Positions 1 to 12,394 of a stretch of 64,000 nucleotides of DNA are shown in pieces. This stretch comes from Apoda limacodes. Taxonomy: Eukaryota > Arthropoda > Insecta > Lepidoptera > Limacodidae. The notes beneath the pieces are model-generated. The model ran no database searches. It was not told the DNA's origin and worked only from the letters and a program-made list of their open reading frames with translations. The stretch is taken from positions 13,534,001 through 13,598,000 of the forward strand of contig OX291555.1 of assembly GCA_946406115.1 (NCBI GenBank), read 5' to 3'. The position numbers were made by a program, and so were the translations under genes. Numbering within the stretch: the stretch's first letter is position 1; every line of letters starts with the position of its first letter.

Positions 1-60
1 CAGTCCGGTTATTTTATTTAACAGAGTCAACTCAACATGTATGTTCTCGTACTAACTAAC

Positions 61-273
61 CTCAGCATTAAATCCATTCTTCCAATCAGCAGTATACTTG
101 ACAATCTGTGTCCGTCCGTCTGGCAGAGCTACTCTGTACTCTCCTCTTGTGATGTCACCGTCAGACACAGCGTTGTGGCTGTAGTCGTTACCATCCTCGT
201 TGACGGCGTAGGAAAAGTCGAAGGGCATACCGGGCTCGTGGTGGTGATGGTGCTCGTGAGAGTCGTGGTCCTG
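61..273 (-). CDS. Cuticular protein, R&R chitin-binding exon
   Basis: The exon codes for a histidine-rich start (HEHHHHHEPGMPFDF) followed by an R&R consensus (chitin_bind_4) with GDITRGEY, LPDGRTQIV and YTADWKNGFNAE. Proteins of this family are secreted and bind chitin in the cuticle. On the minus strand the acceptor is TTCAACAG before the codon CAG, in phase 0. The exon either splices onward at GAG|GTTAGT (position 61, phase 0) or runs into the stop TAG at 52-54. I prefer splicing, because family members usually continue after this point and the remaining exon would lie off the left edge. Upstream exons at 20515-20616 and 22501-22637 are in the same phase and encode the proline-rich N-terminus typical of such proteins. 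Family assignment is firm; linkage of the exons over 20 kb is inferred. Confidence 0.85.
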
Positions 274-444
274 CTGTTGAAGAGTAATGTAGATATTATT
301 TGTTATCATTGATCGTGCTGTCGTAAGGGAAATAAACTTGTAGTTTACAGAGTGGGTTAAGAGGTCCCACACACACGGACACAAGTGGTGGTATGTCTTG
401 GTGTTATTATTAATATTATAATTTTTATTAAAAGTTAGGTGAAA

Positions 445-665
445 ATCAAGTTAACGGCACGCCTGATGGTAAGCGGTCACCGCAGCTTATGGACGCTTGC
501 GACACCCTGGGGCATCACTTTCGCCATATTGTAGTCCTTAGGAGAACCTTGGCAGGGAGCTGATTCCTCAACCTAAAGGGAGTTCGCGGGAGAAAGTTCC
601 TCTGAAACCGCACTGTGCCTGACCATTTAGGTTCTAAGGTTTGAGGATGAATTCGCTGGAGCGGG
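445..665 (-). mobile_element. Non-LTR retrotransposon 3'-end fragment (jockey-type)
   Basis: This stretch matches, with many changes, the 3' ends of the longer fragments at 2380 and 6962. Shared words include GCCTGATGGTAAGCGGTCACCG, given here in part as CGGTCACCG, and CTTGGCAGGGAGCT. It carries no open reading frame of its own. Confidence 0.6.
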
Positions 666-2074
666 GTGGTGATGGTAGAAAATAGCCGTGGATATTAAAA
701 TAATTTATCAGAAGACACTCCATTATACAAGCGATAGAACTCACATAGGGAGGCAAACTCTCTTCTCAGACATAAGAAAGGGATCGAAAAATATGTACTT
801 TCTCCAGGTGTTGTAATAAATAGATATCATGGCGTAGTTTTATGTATATATAGGTATTCTGGTATTTTAAGCAACAAAAAGTGGCAGTTGAGTTTAACGT
901 CGTTATTTAAAATCAGTCCTAAAAAGAGTAATTTAGAGTCCTACGATAAACAAATAAACATATCTAACTTACATACATAGAGTGCTAAAATTAAGACAAT
1001 CCGTAGTCGAGCAATAAAAATATGTACGAATTTTTTAATACATTTCCGAACCTATGATTTCCTTACTAGCAATAAAATGTAAACTTAATATTCGGTACCA
1101 GCCTATGTGAAGAAGTGTTTATTCGGTTTTGCTATTTGTTTTTATTATAGTTTCCTTTTATGTTTTTATTGTTGCAATTTAAGTTGGCAAATAGAGAAAA
1201 AAAAATTTAGTATGTGGTGTAATGGATTGCAGATAAAGTACTGTTCACAAATATTATGGAAGCGATATTTCGTTGTGTGATGGTAGGTAAGGAAAAATAT
1301 CATTTATCTGCTAGCTGGCCCAGCAGACGTTGTTTTGCCCTTCAAGTTTATAGACACTAATCCGACTCAAACTTGACGTTTTTTAAGCAGTAGGTATATG
1401 TTCTTATCTAACGTGCAAGCTATCACTTTGCCCATTGAGATCAGATCAACGTTATGGCACCGCATAAAATACGACCAAAAACATTTATTTTTAGGGTTCC
1501 GTAGTCAGCGCCGGCCCTAGGTAGAGCGAGAGGAGCGGTCGCTCTAGCACGGCTGTAGCTAGAGTTGAATCTAAGGTAGGGCAGCGGTGGTTACATGCAC
1601 GGGTACGGCGCAAGTAATTTTTCGCTTGCTCGGTATTCAATATAGGCTCTCGCGCCAAATAACAACTTTGCAGTATGGTTCCGGCCGTTTAATGTATATT
1701 CGTGTTTTTAGGTTTTGACGGCGTGCACACTGTGCAGTGGAGACAGGGCGCAGGACCGAATAATCGAAGGTTGGTTTAAAATTGTGATTTATTAGAAGTT
1801 TAGTAAGTGGAGTGTGTATAATGTTTTCCATTCGAAATTAAATTTTTCCGTAAGGGCTCTCTATTGCCTTCTTATTAATACACTCAACAAGAAAATTTCT
1901 TAACAAAAATTGATTTGAAAAACATCTGTTTACAAGTTTTTAAGAACTCTTATTGTGTAGCAATTACTGTATTATTATTATATTGATAAAAACATTATTG
2001 ATTACAATACTTAGAATAATTTATAACTTAATTGTAAGGCATATGTCCTTCTTATCCAATTTCTTATCCTTAAC
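666..2074. other. Gene-free intron DNA
   Basis: AT-rich sequence without a convincing exon. A 'GGGTTCCGTAGTC' word near 1495 is a scrap of a common lepidopteran repeat. The 64-codon minus-strand frame at 1637-1831 has no recognisable content. Confidence 0.5.
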
Positions 2075-2335
2075 AGCCCACTGTTGGGACACGGTCTACC
2101 CTCACCGAGGGTGATTTGGGCCATCATCCGCATGCGGGCCTAGTTCGCATTGTGGACTTCACATACGTCTTTTTTGTATTGAATGTTTTCACGATGTTTT
2201 CCTTGACCGAAAAGCCAGTTCCGTAAATAAATCAATTTACTACTTGATAAATTAAGAAAGACTCATTGGTACACGCCGGGATTTAACCTCCACCTCTCCT
2301 AGAGAAAGAAGTCTAAGGTTATATTCTTCCACGCA
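2075..2335 (-). mobile_element. Degenerate tRNA-derived SINE
   Basis: Read on the minus strand this matches the better copy at 34360-34650: a B-box-like GGAGGTTAAATCC, then words for CCGAAAAG, a region around ACATACG, and a CCAACAGTGGG-like end. It is a decayed member of a moth SINE family. Confidence 0.55.
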
Positions 2336-2379
2336 TAATATTAATAATAATAATCAATACTTTTTTTTCAAATACCACT

Positions 2380-3165
2380 AAGGTGGCAAACAAGCTTATG
2401 GTCCGCCTGATGGTAAGCGGTCACCGTAGCCTTTAGACGCTTGCAACACCAGGGGTATCAATCGCGCGTTGCCGACCCTTCAGAAATCTAATAACTTCTT
2501 TCTTGAAGAACTCCATACTATAGTCCTTGGAGAAAACTTGGCAGGGAGTTCCTCTGAAAAAGCACTGTACGCGACCATTTCGGTTCCAAAGTGTGGGAAT
2601 GAATTCCCTGCCGATGGCGAGCGGTCCATATGGGGCCGAACTTGCGACTTGTAAAGTAGCAACCTTTGCCCCGGCGTTAAGTACTGCTTCGCTTCGTTGA
2701 GTACACCAAGTTTTTTGGACGCCAGCTTCATTGTCCTGCAGATGATCTCAGAACTGAACATCGCTGGAGATGTCAACACCAAGGATCCCAATGCTCTTGG
2801 ATTTGAAGAGGGGAGTGTTCTGGAATTGTGGGACGACAGTGAATGGGGTTTTCTTAGCGGTGAACGCGCAGACTTGTGTCTTTGTAGGGTTCAATCGGAC
2901 CAAGTTTATCCGTCCCCAGTCAGAGACCTTAGACAGTGTGGTCTGTTTTTTTTTTTTTTTTTTGATTTGAGACACAAATTTTTGCGGTTTTCATCCGTCC
3001 GGTGTAATAAGCGTCTCCAGTACTGTCATCTGCATAACAATGTTTGTTTTTGATGTCCAACATTTCATTGATATGCAGTAGAAACAGCGTAGGAGACAGC
3101 ACAGAGCCTTGCGGGGCACCAGCATTAATGTCCACGCTATCAGAGCAACTACCGGCAACTTTGTT
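2380..3165 (-). mobile_element. Jockey-type non-LTR retrotransposon, broken reverse-transcriptase end
   Basis: On the minus strand, broken frames give reverse-transcriptase blocks GAPQGSVLSPTLFLLHI and CYADD (the catalytic YADD box), then SIGILGVDISSDVQF and LASKKLGVLNEAKQY with LLLYKSQVRPHM of the C-terminal region. A short T-run at 2361-2368 fits a poly(A) tail at the 3' end. A run of about 20 T (2945-2964) has expanded inside the coding region, where the sister copy at 7635 has none. The copy is 5'-truncated and frameshifted, hence dead. It lies in the intron of the plus-strand small-exon gene and of the cuticle gene. Confidence 0.85.
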
Positions 3166-3768
3166 TATTGCATTGGAAATGCGAAGAAATAAACACTACG
3201 CCTTACGCGCGCAAGCGGTAACAACAAGCAGGCACTGCCGGCAGTGGTTGGAACTAGTGTTTATCGCTGTACGTTTGGGTGGTATTAGGCCTAGACCTGG
3301 GTAGGGACTTAAGGATGAAGTGATTGAATTACTAAAATATTCGACAACCTGCGAGTTGCCTATATATAGTGTTTGGTCTATAGGCTACGGTGTGTTTAGC
3401 ATCAGGCAGACCTTATGCTTGTTTGCCACACTAGTGGTGTGAAAAAACAGCATAGGTGCGTATGCAGATAGAACATTATTGTACTCTTGTTATGATGATA
3501 AATAGGCAACAGAAATCCTTAAAAGGAATAATAATAACGGTAGTATTTTCTATTTCAAAATAAAAATATAAACCAAAATATTTCGGTTCCGATGCAGTTC
3601 AGGTACATGGTTCCCATAATATCATTGGTTTGTTTTTAAGTGTTCAATTGTTATGCTAGAATTGTCACTGGCCGCAAAACAAAAAAAGCAAAAAACTTCG
3701 TAAGTACACCTGACTGAAGGTTGGTGTTTTTTGTGTTCGTATGATCTTTTTTTTTTTTTTCTTTACAG
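3166..3768. other. Intron DNA with a small retroelement 3' end
   Basis: No gene seen apart from the exon that follows. Around 3390-3450 the words GCATCAGGCAGACC and GCTTGTTTGCCACAC are the inverted 3' terminus of the jockey-type family, followed by a short A-run. Confidence 0.45.
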
Positions 3769-3804
3769 AAGAGGCATTGGTCAAGTATAAACAAAACGAT
3801 TTGG
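3769..3804 (+). CDS. Small-exon gene, exon (36 nt)
   Basis: A long T-rich tract and CTTTACAG precede the exon and GTATGA follows it. The exon is phase 1 at both ends and reads E-EALVKYKQNDL-G. It is the most upstream exon I can place for the gene that ends at 17119; earlier exons were not found and may lie off the left edge. Confidence 0.5.
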
Positions 3805-4259
3805 GTATGAACTAAATATCACTCTTACTTATAATTTTGCTAGCTCATTCACGCAGATTTGCTTTCGTGTATCACATTATAAAACAAATACAAAGGGCTT
3901 AGAATCGATATCATGAATAAATTTTTGGGACAAATATAGGTACCTATATCGAAATCTGAAAGGTTATGTTATGTGATCGCTAAACTAGTGACGGCTAACG
4001 ATCGGGACGTCCCGATTTTTAGTCTGATATTAAATGTCCCGCTTTTTGGGGATTCGAAATTCTCTAAATTAAATTAAAAACCAAAAATATTTTGAACTTG
4101 TGTCTATCATAAATACATAGTGTCTCCAACATCGTTGTTGAACAAATTTATTTAAATTTTTTCCTTTTAGCTTTTTGCTTTTGTTTCCGCATTTGTCTTT
4201 TTATCATTTACATTTAATTCATAAGCCAAGGTATCTTTAGCACGTAAACATTAATTATC

Positions 4260-5111
4260 ATGCCTCTTTCACCTGAAGAATGTGCAAGAATTATGGCACA
4301 TCTGGAACTAGGCATCAGTATGCGTCGTACTGCAAGACACACACATTAAGAACGGTCTTCAAGGTGAGACAAAGGTACGAAGAAACCGGAAACCATCTCA
4401 GAAGACCATGTAATGGCCGTCCCAGATGCACTACAGTTAGAGAAGACCGATATATTGCCAGCACTATTTTGAGGAATCGTCACCTCAATGCTTCTCCTGA
4501 TGAGGGCATCGGGTTAACAGATTGAGGTATGCTCGTGACCACGTACAGTGGGGTGCAGAAAAATGGGCAAAAGTCTTGTTCACGGATGAGTCACGTTTCT
4601 CATTATTAACTCATGACGGAAGCCAAAAAGTCTACAGGCGGCCTGGTGTGCGATACGCTCAAGCCTGCTTTGCTGAAAGAGTCCAATACAGCGGGGGCTC
4701 TGTACACGTATGGACTGGCATCTCTTCGGAAGGTCGCACACAGTTAGTGGCCATAGAAAATGGCACTGTGACCGGGGTGAAATATGCTCAAGAGATCTTT
4801 AATGAGTATGCAGGATGCAGGTAAATATGGGTGATGGATCAATTCCAATACAAGATAACGCCCGGCCACACACCGCTAAGGTCGTACAAGAGCACACTCA
4901 GGAGGTTGGTATCAACTTGATGGCCTGGCCTTCAAGAAGTCCTGAACTGAACCCGATCGAACACGCTTGGGATGAGCTCGGAAGGCTGGTCAGACGACGC
5001 AGACCTGTCACCCTCAATGATCTTAAACAGGCCATGAAGGAAGAATGTCCCACAAAATCGTCTCCGAAACCTCGTCTTCAGTATGCCAAACAGACTCGAA
5101 GCTGTGATTAG
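4260..5111 (+). pseudogene. Tc1-type transposase, broken
   Basis: The frame opens at an ATG at 4260 (MPLSPEECARIM) but is broken by a stop or frameshift near 4347 and again near 4522 and 4822. The pieces show a helix-turn-helix region (FKVRQRYEETG, GRPRCTT), FTDESRF with the first catalytic Asp, IQDNARPHTAK with the second, and WPSRSPELNPIEHAWDELGR with the Glu. The second Asp and the Glu are separated by 34 residues, the DD34E pattern of Tc1. Usual length is about 340 residues; the C-terminus and part of the N-terminal DNA-binding domain are damaged. I could not find terminal inverted repeats. It sits in an intron of the surrounding gene. Confidence 0.9.
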
Positions 5112-5474
5112 AGCCAGAGGAGGTAACACCAGTTATTAAAAAGGTGATTTTAAGACTACAAACATCTTTTTCAGGGTTTTTTAAGTTTTTGCCATTCAGT
5201 AAAAATGGCTACTTTTTGTTTTTATGTTTCATTTATGTTAAAAACATTATGTTAAGTAAAATAAACTTATGTTCAAAAAATCTTTTTTAACTGTTCTAAA
5301 TGTTGTTTTTATTTTAAGTCTCCAAGTTTAATAGTTGAGGAGAAAATTAAATTTAAAAACTGTTATACCTTCTTTTGCAGGCCAGGGTATATGGTAGTAT
5401 ACGTAGGTTATGAGGGCACCACAAATTTTCACACAAAATTTCCTAAAATCTTTCAAAGTATAAGTTATTAAAAT

Positions 5475-5625
5475 TGGGTAGGTACTGAGGGGCGTGGGTT
5501 CGATTCCTGCACAAGACAAACATTTATGTGATAAGCATTTGGGTATGTCTTGAGATTAGGTGTTTTGTATGTGTATGTTGTATATTGTATGTGTATGTTG
5601 TATGTGTATGAATGTTTTTTACAAA
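5475..5625 (+). mobile_element. tRNA-derived SINE fragment
   Basis: A B-box-like GTGGGTTCGATTCCTGC is followed by the AAGACAAACATTTATGTGAT and GTCTTGAGATTAGGTG words that also occur, inverted, at 57705-57945. The A-box half of the tRNA-like head is not recognisable. Confidence 0.6.
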
Positions 5626-6259
5626 AAAATGTATACATATATGAATGTGTAATTACTTTGGGACCAGATTTTGCTGTGTGTGATGGCCAAAAAATAATAA
5701 TAGATAGACGTTTCTTACCAGAAAAACAAATAATAGCACTAGAACCCCCTACCAAAGTAATAGTACTAAGATACTCTTACGTCCTTTTTGTAAGGTGTGC
5801 AGCTTTTTGGCACTGGCACACGCTTCTCTCTCTAAAGTTAATTCAGAAAATTGTGATTTGTGTCTAGTGTAATACAAATTTAGGTAGGTCTTGAAGCGCT
5901 ATTAGGAGTAAAAAAAGTTTTTTTTACTTGTTTAGAGTATGGCGAGCAACTTTCAAGTAAGACTTTTTCTATTTTACCTTAAAACTTAACTGCCATTTTG
6001 CACTCTATTAAACGAAGGAAACGAATCACAAAAAATCAGCTTACAGTGAAAGACACTTAATAAGAACATATGAGTGAGCAAAATTTTAAAAGAGTCCATT
6101 GGTAAGGACCTAAAAAACATGACAAATCCTTATATTACCCAACATTGTGTCGATGGTTAAGAATTTTAATATGAAAAAAGACATGTAAGTATAAGCAAGC
6201 ATATCTTAGCGCCTTATATAAGATATATTGAATTGAAATACAAATTGTTGTATCCACAG
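5626..6259. other. Gene-free intron DNA
   Basis: AT-rich sequence; no supported exon or repeat. Confidence 0.4.
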
Positions 6260-6271
6260 GTGTAGAAGTTG
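6260..6271 (+). CDS. Small-exon gene, 12-nt exon
   Basis: The 12 bases GTGTAGAAGTTG lie between TATCCACAG and GTAAGT. Phase is 1 at both ends, like the other exons of the chain, and it would add the residues VEV plus two split codons. An exon this short is only supported by its splice sites and phase. Confidence 0.35.
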
Positions 6272-6626
6272 GTAAGTTCTTTTTAATAGTATAATAAGCT
6301 AAGGGTCACCGCACACTAGGGACATTCCTTGGCGCAATTTGGCAACTGCAAAAACCCATGTGACTGTCAAAATTGGCAACGGTTATGGAATTGTGCATAG
6401 TTATTTTTTAGTTTCTGAAATGCTTATCAGCTACGACTGCTAGGTACCGTAGTCACACTACACTCGACATATTGTGCGATGCAAGACGAAGTTAGTAACT
6501 AACCTATTCTTAATATTATATTGCATTGTGAATGCTCTTGGTTATGAACAACAAGACATAGAGGTCCCCCTGGTTTGATTCTGAGGTGGAGATTAATAAA
6601 TATGTGCTCTGTGTAAAGGGCTCACA

Positions 6627-6779
6627 AAAACAAACGTACTCAGAATTGATGGATATTGCTTAGAGGGCATAGTGATACGATGGGTCAACATAAGCCTTAA
6701 CCAGTGTCTTTCATTTAAAGTCAATGTTAAAATATTTGCCCTCTAAGCAATATCCATCAATTCTGAGTACGTTTGTTTT
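6627..6779. repeat. Perfect 43-bp inverted repeat, 67-bp loop
   Basis: 6627-6669 is the exact reverse complement of 6737-6779 (core TACTCAGAATTGATGGAT). It may be the ends of a small foldback element. Confidence 0.85.
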
Positions 6780-6961
6780 GATGAACGAAATTCATTATTG
6801 TCTGTCAAGAAATAATCAGCCCTTAGGTATAGTTGACATTCCAGTTAACGTTCTCGTTGGGTTCCAGTACGGCCTAGTTTAAATGGTTTCTTTATAGGTT
6901 AATAGGTTTTGGAATACAACTTCTGCAGTTATCGTTTTGTGTTAGTCCCAAATGATTGATT

Positions 6962-6998
<37 letters not shown>

Positions 6999-8870
6999 CC
7001 ACTAATGTGGCAAACAAGCTTACGGCCCGCCTGATGGTATGCGGTCACCGTAGCCTATGGACGCTTGCAACACCAGGGGTCTCACTCGCGCGTTGCCGAT
7101 CCTTAAAAAATCCAATAAGTTCTTTCTTGAAGAACCCCATACTGTAGTCCTGAGAGAAAACCTTGGCAGGGAGCTCATTCCACAACTAAAGCGTTCGTGG
7201 GATGAAGTTTCTCTGAAACCGTACTGTGCGCGATCATTTCGGTTCTGAGTGTAAGGGTTCGATACGGCAAGTGAGCTTGGGATCGTCGACAATTCTCACA
7301 GCCCGTCGTTGAACCGAGTCAAAAGGGCCAAGCTGGTATCCGGGTGCACCCGCCCAGAGATGTAAGCAGTATTTCATATGGGGCCGGACTTGCGACTTGT
7401 AAAGCAGCAACCTTTGCCCCGACGTGAAGTACTGCTTTGCTCTGTTGAGTACACCAAGTTTTTTGGATGCCAACTTTGCCTTGTCTTGCAGATGATCTCG
7501 GAGATGGAGAAGGGGGTGTTTTGTAATTGTGGGACCATAGTAAATGGGGTTTTCTTAGCTATGAATACGCAGACTTGTATCTTTGTAGAATTAAATCAGA
7601 CCAAGTTTTCCTGTTGCCAGTCAGAGACCTTGGACGGAGTGGACACGATTTGAGACACAAGTTCTTCACGTTTTTCCTACACAACGGACCGAGGGATGCT
7701 TGCACGACCCGTGTAATAAGCGCCTCCAGTACTGTCATCTGCATAGCAATGTATGTTGTTGATGTCCAACATGTCATTGATATGCAGTAGAAACAGCGTA
7801 GGAGACAGCACAGAGCCTTGTGGGACACCAGCATTAATGTCCATGCTATCAGAGCAACTACCGTCAACTACAGCTCGGCTCGTATGCGTCTGCCGGCAAA
7901 AAGCTAGCCACCCATTTGCACAAACCGGGCACTACGTAAGATGGCAACTTCGATAGAGGACCCCAGTGCCAGACCCGATCGAACGCCTTCCCTATGTCCA
8001 GGCGACATGCCAATGCCTCCCCCTAACACTCAATGGCTAGTGGCTATCGGTGTGTGAGATACACTAAAAGGTCACCAGTCGAGACCGTGGTGACAGCCAT
8101 ATTGACGGTCGCTGACCAGGTCGTGTTTTTCTAGGTATCTTAGAAGCTGTGTGTTGATCCCACGCTTCATCACCTTGGAGAGGAGAGGGGTAATAGCGAT
8201 AGGCCTGTAATTCGATGGATCTGATCTATCGCCCTTTTTGGGTACCGGTGGCACATTCGCAGTCTTCCATGAAGATGGAAGTTGTTAAGTATGTTAGGAA
8301 AGAGCGGAGAGGCGCGTGAGTACAGGACATAACTCAAGAGCACACTGTTTAAGTACCATTGCTGGTATACCGTCTGGCCCACTCGACTTATGAACATCTA
8401 GAGAAAGCAACTCCCGCCGGATCCCCCGTTGTGTTATGGAAATTTTCAGCATTGTCTTACGGCACTAGGTCATTCATATTCGAGCTTCGGCTTATGAACA
8501 TCTATAGAAAGCAACGCCCGCCGGATCCCCCGTTGTGTTATGGAAATTTTCAGCATGACTGCCCAATAGATCGGCTTTCTCTTTTGCACTATGGGCTAAG
8601 TCACTATCGGTCTGTCGCAGTTTTTCGCAGGCAGCTTTATCAAGCGACCAGAAAGCACGACTCCCAGAGGAAATGTTCGCAAATCGTCTACCTATTTTGC
8701 CGATGAATTGGAATTTATCTCTGTCAGTTGCTTTCTTACTGAACCTCGAGGCAACATTTAATTTGCGTTTAAACTCGGAAATATTCGGATCCTCCTTATT
8801 ACGAGCCGTGGTCCAAGTTTATTTTAATATTTGTGTAAAGAGTGAGTTTTTTGCACGCTAATCAGTGAAG
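6962..8870 (-). mobile_element. Jockey-type non-LTR retrotransposon with poly(A) tail
   Basis: On the minus strand, broken frames show PVPKKGDRSDPSNYRPIAI and HDLVSDRQYG (early reverse-transcriptase blocks, 8254-8072), further RT pieces between 7867 and 7559, then KLGVLNRAKQYFTSGQRLLL and RPHMKYCLHLWAGAPGYQLG (7473-7234). A run of about 32 T at 6963-6994 is the poly(A) tail on the opposite strand, so the 3' end is at 6962. The 5' part, endonuclease included, is missing. Frameshifts and an internal duplication show it is inactive. Confidence 0.88.
8387..8556. repeat. Local duplication of ~65 bp, period 104
   Basis: CTTATGAACATCTA at 8387 recurs at 8491 together with GCCGGATCCCCCGTTGTG. The duplication lies inside the retrotransposon fragment and is absent from the sister copy at 23900. 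Confidence 0.7.
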
Positions 8871-10406
8871 AACATGTAGGTCCTACTTTTTTATGCGGCA
8901 GTGGTTAAAGTTATTTAAGTAAGTATAGTTTAGAATGTAATTTTAGTCTGGACAGCCTTGTATACAAAAGATTTTTTGTAATAGTGTCGTAATATGTAAA
9001 ACATAAGATAAGTGTTTAACCTATCTGACACATGAATAAAACAATTAATTTACTCATGTATCATTTCATGGCAGGACCGTCTGACGCTGCCCGCTTAGTT
9101 AAGTATTCCTTAAGTAATTCGTACCTACTTCCACTTACGTGCCGGTTATTATTATGCAATAAAAAAAATAAAAATAAAAGAATAACCCATTAATTCTAAT
9201 ATTTTATTTTTTAATTTTTGTTTTAAATTTATTATAACTTGATATGAGAAAATTATTAAATTAATTATTTCGAAAGCTCAAAATTTAAGCGAGCTTCGAA
9301 AAAATGATTTAATAAGTCCAGAACTCGAGAAAAAGAAAACTGACGCGCAAAACCTTAACAACAATCATTCATACAACTGCCAGTGTCCCAAATTCTCGCT
9401 TCTAGTACTAAAATAGACGATAATTATTTTTCAAAAATATATTGAAAACTGTTTGTTTATAAGATTCATGTACTAGGTGCTGCTAGGTGGATACTAGGGA
9501 ATGCAATCTAGCTAAATCTTAAAAAAATCTAAAAGCTCGTTTTCGCAAGATGTCGTCCATTTTGAACGAGATTAATCTCGTTCGTAAAACGGACAAGATC
9601 TCGCAAGATTGACGAGATTAAGCAGGAGCACATTTCATGATTACAAGTGCGTTGGAAATATGGGCATATTTTTATTACCACTAAATTTGCTGATTTGTAG
9701 CGACCAAACGTATGAACCGATTATGATTTCGTTTTTTTTTCTTTGAAATGTGACTTGATCGAGTGTTATTTTAGCTTTGATTAAAAAAAAAACACTGTTC
9801 AGCCGTTCGAAGATCAACTATTTTCTAGTTTATGAAAGGTTATGAGCAACTTTTACTGGTCGTGGTCTATTTGAAATTTAGTATTCTGTTACTTCAATGA
9901 TATTGGAAGAACAAAGTAACCTTGACCTGATGCTCCAGCATCACCTGGAATCAGTACGATACTCAACTCCTTACCAACTAACAGCAGAGATATGATGTTT
10001 AGGCTCATTGGAATTGTCTCAATGAATAGTTTATATAATAGTTTAAGTTGATCAGGATCATGCAAGAAGCAAAAAGAAATGACGATAAATTGGTGAAGGT
10101 TTTTAAGTTACTTTCACTCGTTCAGTCGATGGAATATTTTTATTACCAAGGGGTCTTTTAAATTTAAGTTTTTTTACTTATGTTGATTCTACATAAATGT
10201 ATATGTTATTAATTTATTATCTACATTTTATGAAGGTTAGACTTAAGGATGGTTCAGTTTTTATGAATTTCCCCTACATTCATGCCATAGTAGTTACTGA
10301 AAACTATTAAAATCGTACACAGAACATTGAATATATTAATTTGGTTATGTTTGTTATTTATATTAATATTAATTATATATCTATTATATTTACATTAATC
10401 CTACAG
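8871..10406. other. Gene-free intron DNA
   Basis: AT-rich; no supported exon. Around 9560-9600 the words AACGAGATTAATCTCGTT form a short palindrome. Confidence 0.4.
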
Positions 10407-10499
10407 GTTCGAATCGCAAGAAACTACGCGGTAAATCAGGACTGAACCTTGCGTCTGGGACGGGTGTAACGAAATGTACGACCGATGTGGCTATTACAG
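10407..10499 (+). CDS. Small-exon gene, 93-nt exon
   Basis: CCTACAG precedes, GTGCGT follows, and the exon is open in phase 1-1. It reads SNRKKLRGKSGLN and then ASGTGVTKCTTDVAIT. A shorter form ending at 10430 (CGCG|GTAAAT, 24 nt) keeps the same phase and is an equally possible donor. Confidence 0.45.
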
Positions 10500-11394
10500 G
10501 TGCGTTTATAATGTTGCTGTACTCAAAACAACTAACAAAACTTTAAAAATTAATAAATATCACATTTAATGTTTAAGCCAGCGCGCCGTTATAGTCTGAA
10601 TGTCGACAATACAATTCTAGCCCGTGAAAAAAAAAATGATCGTACCTATTGGATCCAATATACCATTTTATTTAGAGATAATTTATCATGAAACATGATA
10701 AAAAAACAAGTCTGGCGCGATTATTTGGTCATAACGTCCAATCGCAAACTTAGTGTTTTATATTAAAAACTCAGGCCTATACTAATACCTATATAGGCTG
10801 CTGCCAAATAAAACATTGCCTATTACTCTCGCTAATCGACCCGATCATACGTCACATAATGTTGCATAATAACCTGTTAGGGCAAAAAAAATGCATATTT
10901 CTGTAGAATTGGTATAAAACAATTATGGCAGTATTATATTATTACACCAAACCAACCCATTTCCTATAAAATAAAGTGTTCCACTTGCACAATTTGGAAA
11001 TTAATAAATTAGTGTCTGCGATGTTTTTGCGGGAGTGCCATACCTAGTTAGTATGGGCTTTACCATGGGCTGCCGTAGACATTTTTAGTAAAGTGTTAAT
11101 ACAACACTGCTAACCTATAATGTCAATAAAAAAAGTTATGGTGTAATTAAGTAAATAAATAGCCCACTGAAAAATCATTATTCAGCTATGAGGTGTTGTC
11201 CATATTGGCTACACCTGAAAGAGATCTTACTTTTTTTTTTACGGGTCAAAAAATGCGAAAATTGGCTTTGATTTTATAAAAGAAGTTATTCTAAATTGTG
11301 AACATAAAATAAATAAGCAAAAAAAAAAACAAAAAAAAGTGTTAGATTTTAATAATCTGTTTCATATTTTTAAGTAATCTCTATTATAATTATA
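10500..11394. other. Gene-free intron DNA
   Basis: No exon or clear repeat seen, only A/T-rich sequence with poly(A) runs near 11320-11340. Confidence 0.4.
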
Positions 11395-11984
11395 CTCCAT
11401 TCACTGTGGTCCCACAATTCCAGAACACTCCCCTCTCCATCTCCAAGAGCATTGGGATCCTTGGTGTCGACATCTCCAGCGATGTTCAGTTCCGAGATCA
11501 TTTACAAGATAAGATGAAGCTGGCGTCCAAAAAACTTGGTGTACTCAACAGAGCGAAGCAGTACTTCACGTCGGGGCAAAGGTTGTTACTTTACAAGTCG
11601 CAGGTTCGGCCCCATATGGAGTACTGCTGCCATCTCTGGGCAGGTGCATCCGGATACCAGCTTGGCCCTTTTGACTCGGTTCAACGACGGACTGTGAGAA
11701 TTGTCGACGATTCCAAACTCACTTGCGGTATCGAGCCCTTAAGTCTGAGGAGAGACTTTGCCTTACTGTGTGTGTTCTGCTGCTTGTACAATGGGTTGTG
11801 TTTTGAGGAATTGTTCGAAATGATGCCCACGGCTACTTTCTACCATCGCACCGCTCGCCATCGGCAGGGAATTCTTACACTTTAGAACCTAAATGGTCGC
11901 GTACAGTGCGGTTAAGCAACGACAGGATTGGTCAACAACTAGATAGGTGACTGCTTAGCGGCGAAAAGATAATAAAAAAAAAAG
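11395..11984 (+). mobile_element. Jockey-type retrotransposon, RT C-terminal fragment
   Basis: An open frame of 159 codons (11406-11885) reads ISKSIGILGVDISSDVQF, KMKLASKKLGVLNRAKQY, YGFD-like FDSVQRRTVRIVDD and FYHRTARHRQGI, the same C-terminal segment as the fragments at 2480 and 7234 but on the plus strand. An A-run at 11971-11980 fits the poly(A) end. The frame is only the tail of a reverse transcriptase, so it is not a gene. Confidence 0.85.
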
Positions 11985-12373
11985 AACATAATGTTCTAAA
12001 GATGACTGCGCTGCAAATGTGTGTTGAAAATAATATTGAGCATCATTTCAAACAAGGTACAGGTAATGAGTGGTTGCCGCTATGGTGGCAAACAAGCTTA
12101 CGGTCCTTACTGTAAATATTCGTTCCTTAGTAGCGACATTATCGAATGGTGTAAAAACACAGTGCTTGTTTTTTTTAAATTAACTGGTTCGATGAAAACT
12201 CGATGATGTAGTTTTAGTTTCCATCAAAATCGGGCCCGAGAGTACTTACTTACTTACTTTGTATCGTTATTCCTCAAAGTTTCAGATTTGGCCATGCATG
12301 CCCACTTGAAAAATTTATCCTGTATACATGTATATAATTATATTAATTGTAAAAATTTTATTCCCTTTTACAG

Positions 12374-12394
12374 TTGATCCTTCGTATGTGCCTA
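12374..12394 (+). CDS. Small-exon gene, 21-nt exon
   Basis: CCCTTTTACAG precedes and GTAAGT follows, both strong splice sites. Phase is 1-1 and the exon reads DPSYVP between split codons. Confidence 0.45.

Noticed and set aside
5383..5400. Six-base exon after CTTCTTTTGCAG at 5380
   Set aside because: Acceptor is good and phase would fit, but six bases give no real evidence.
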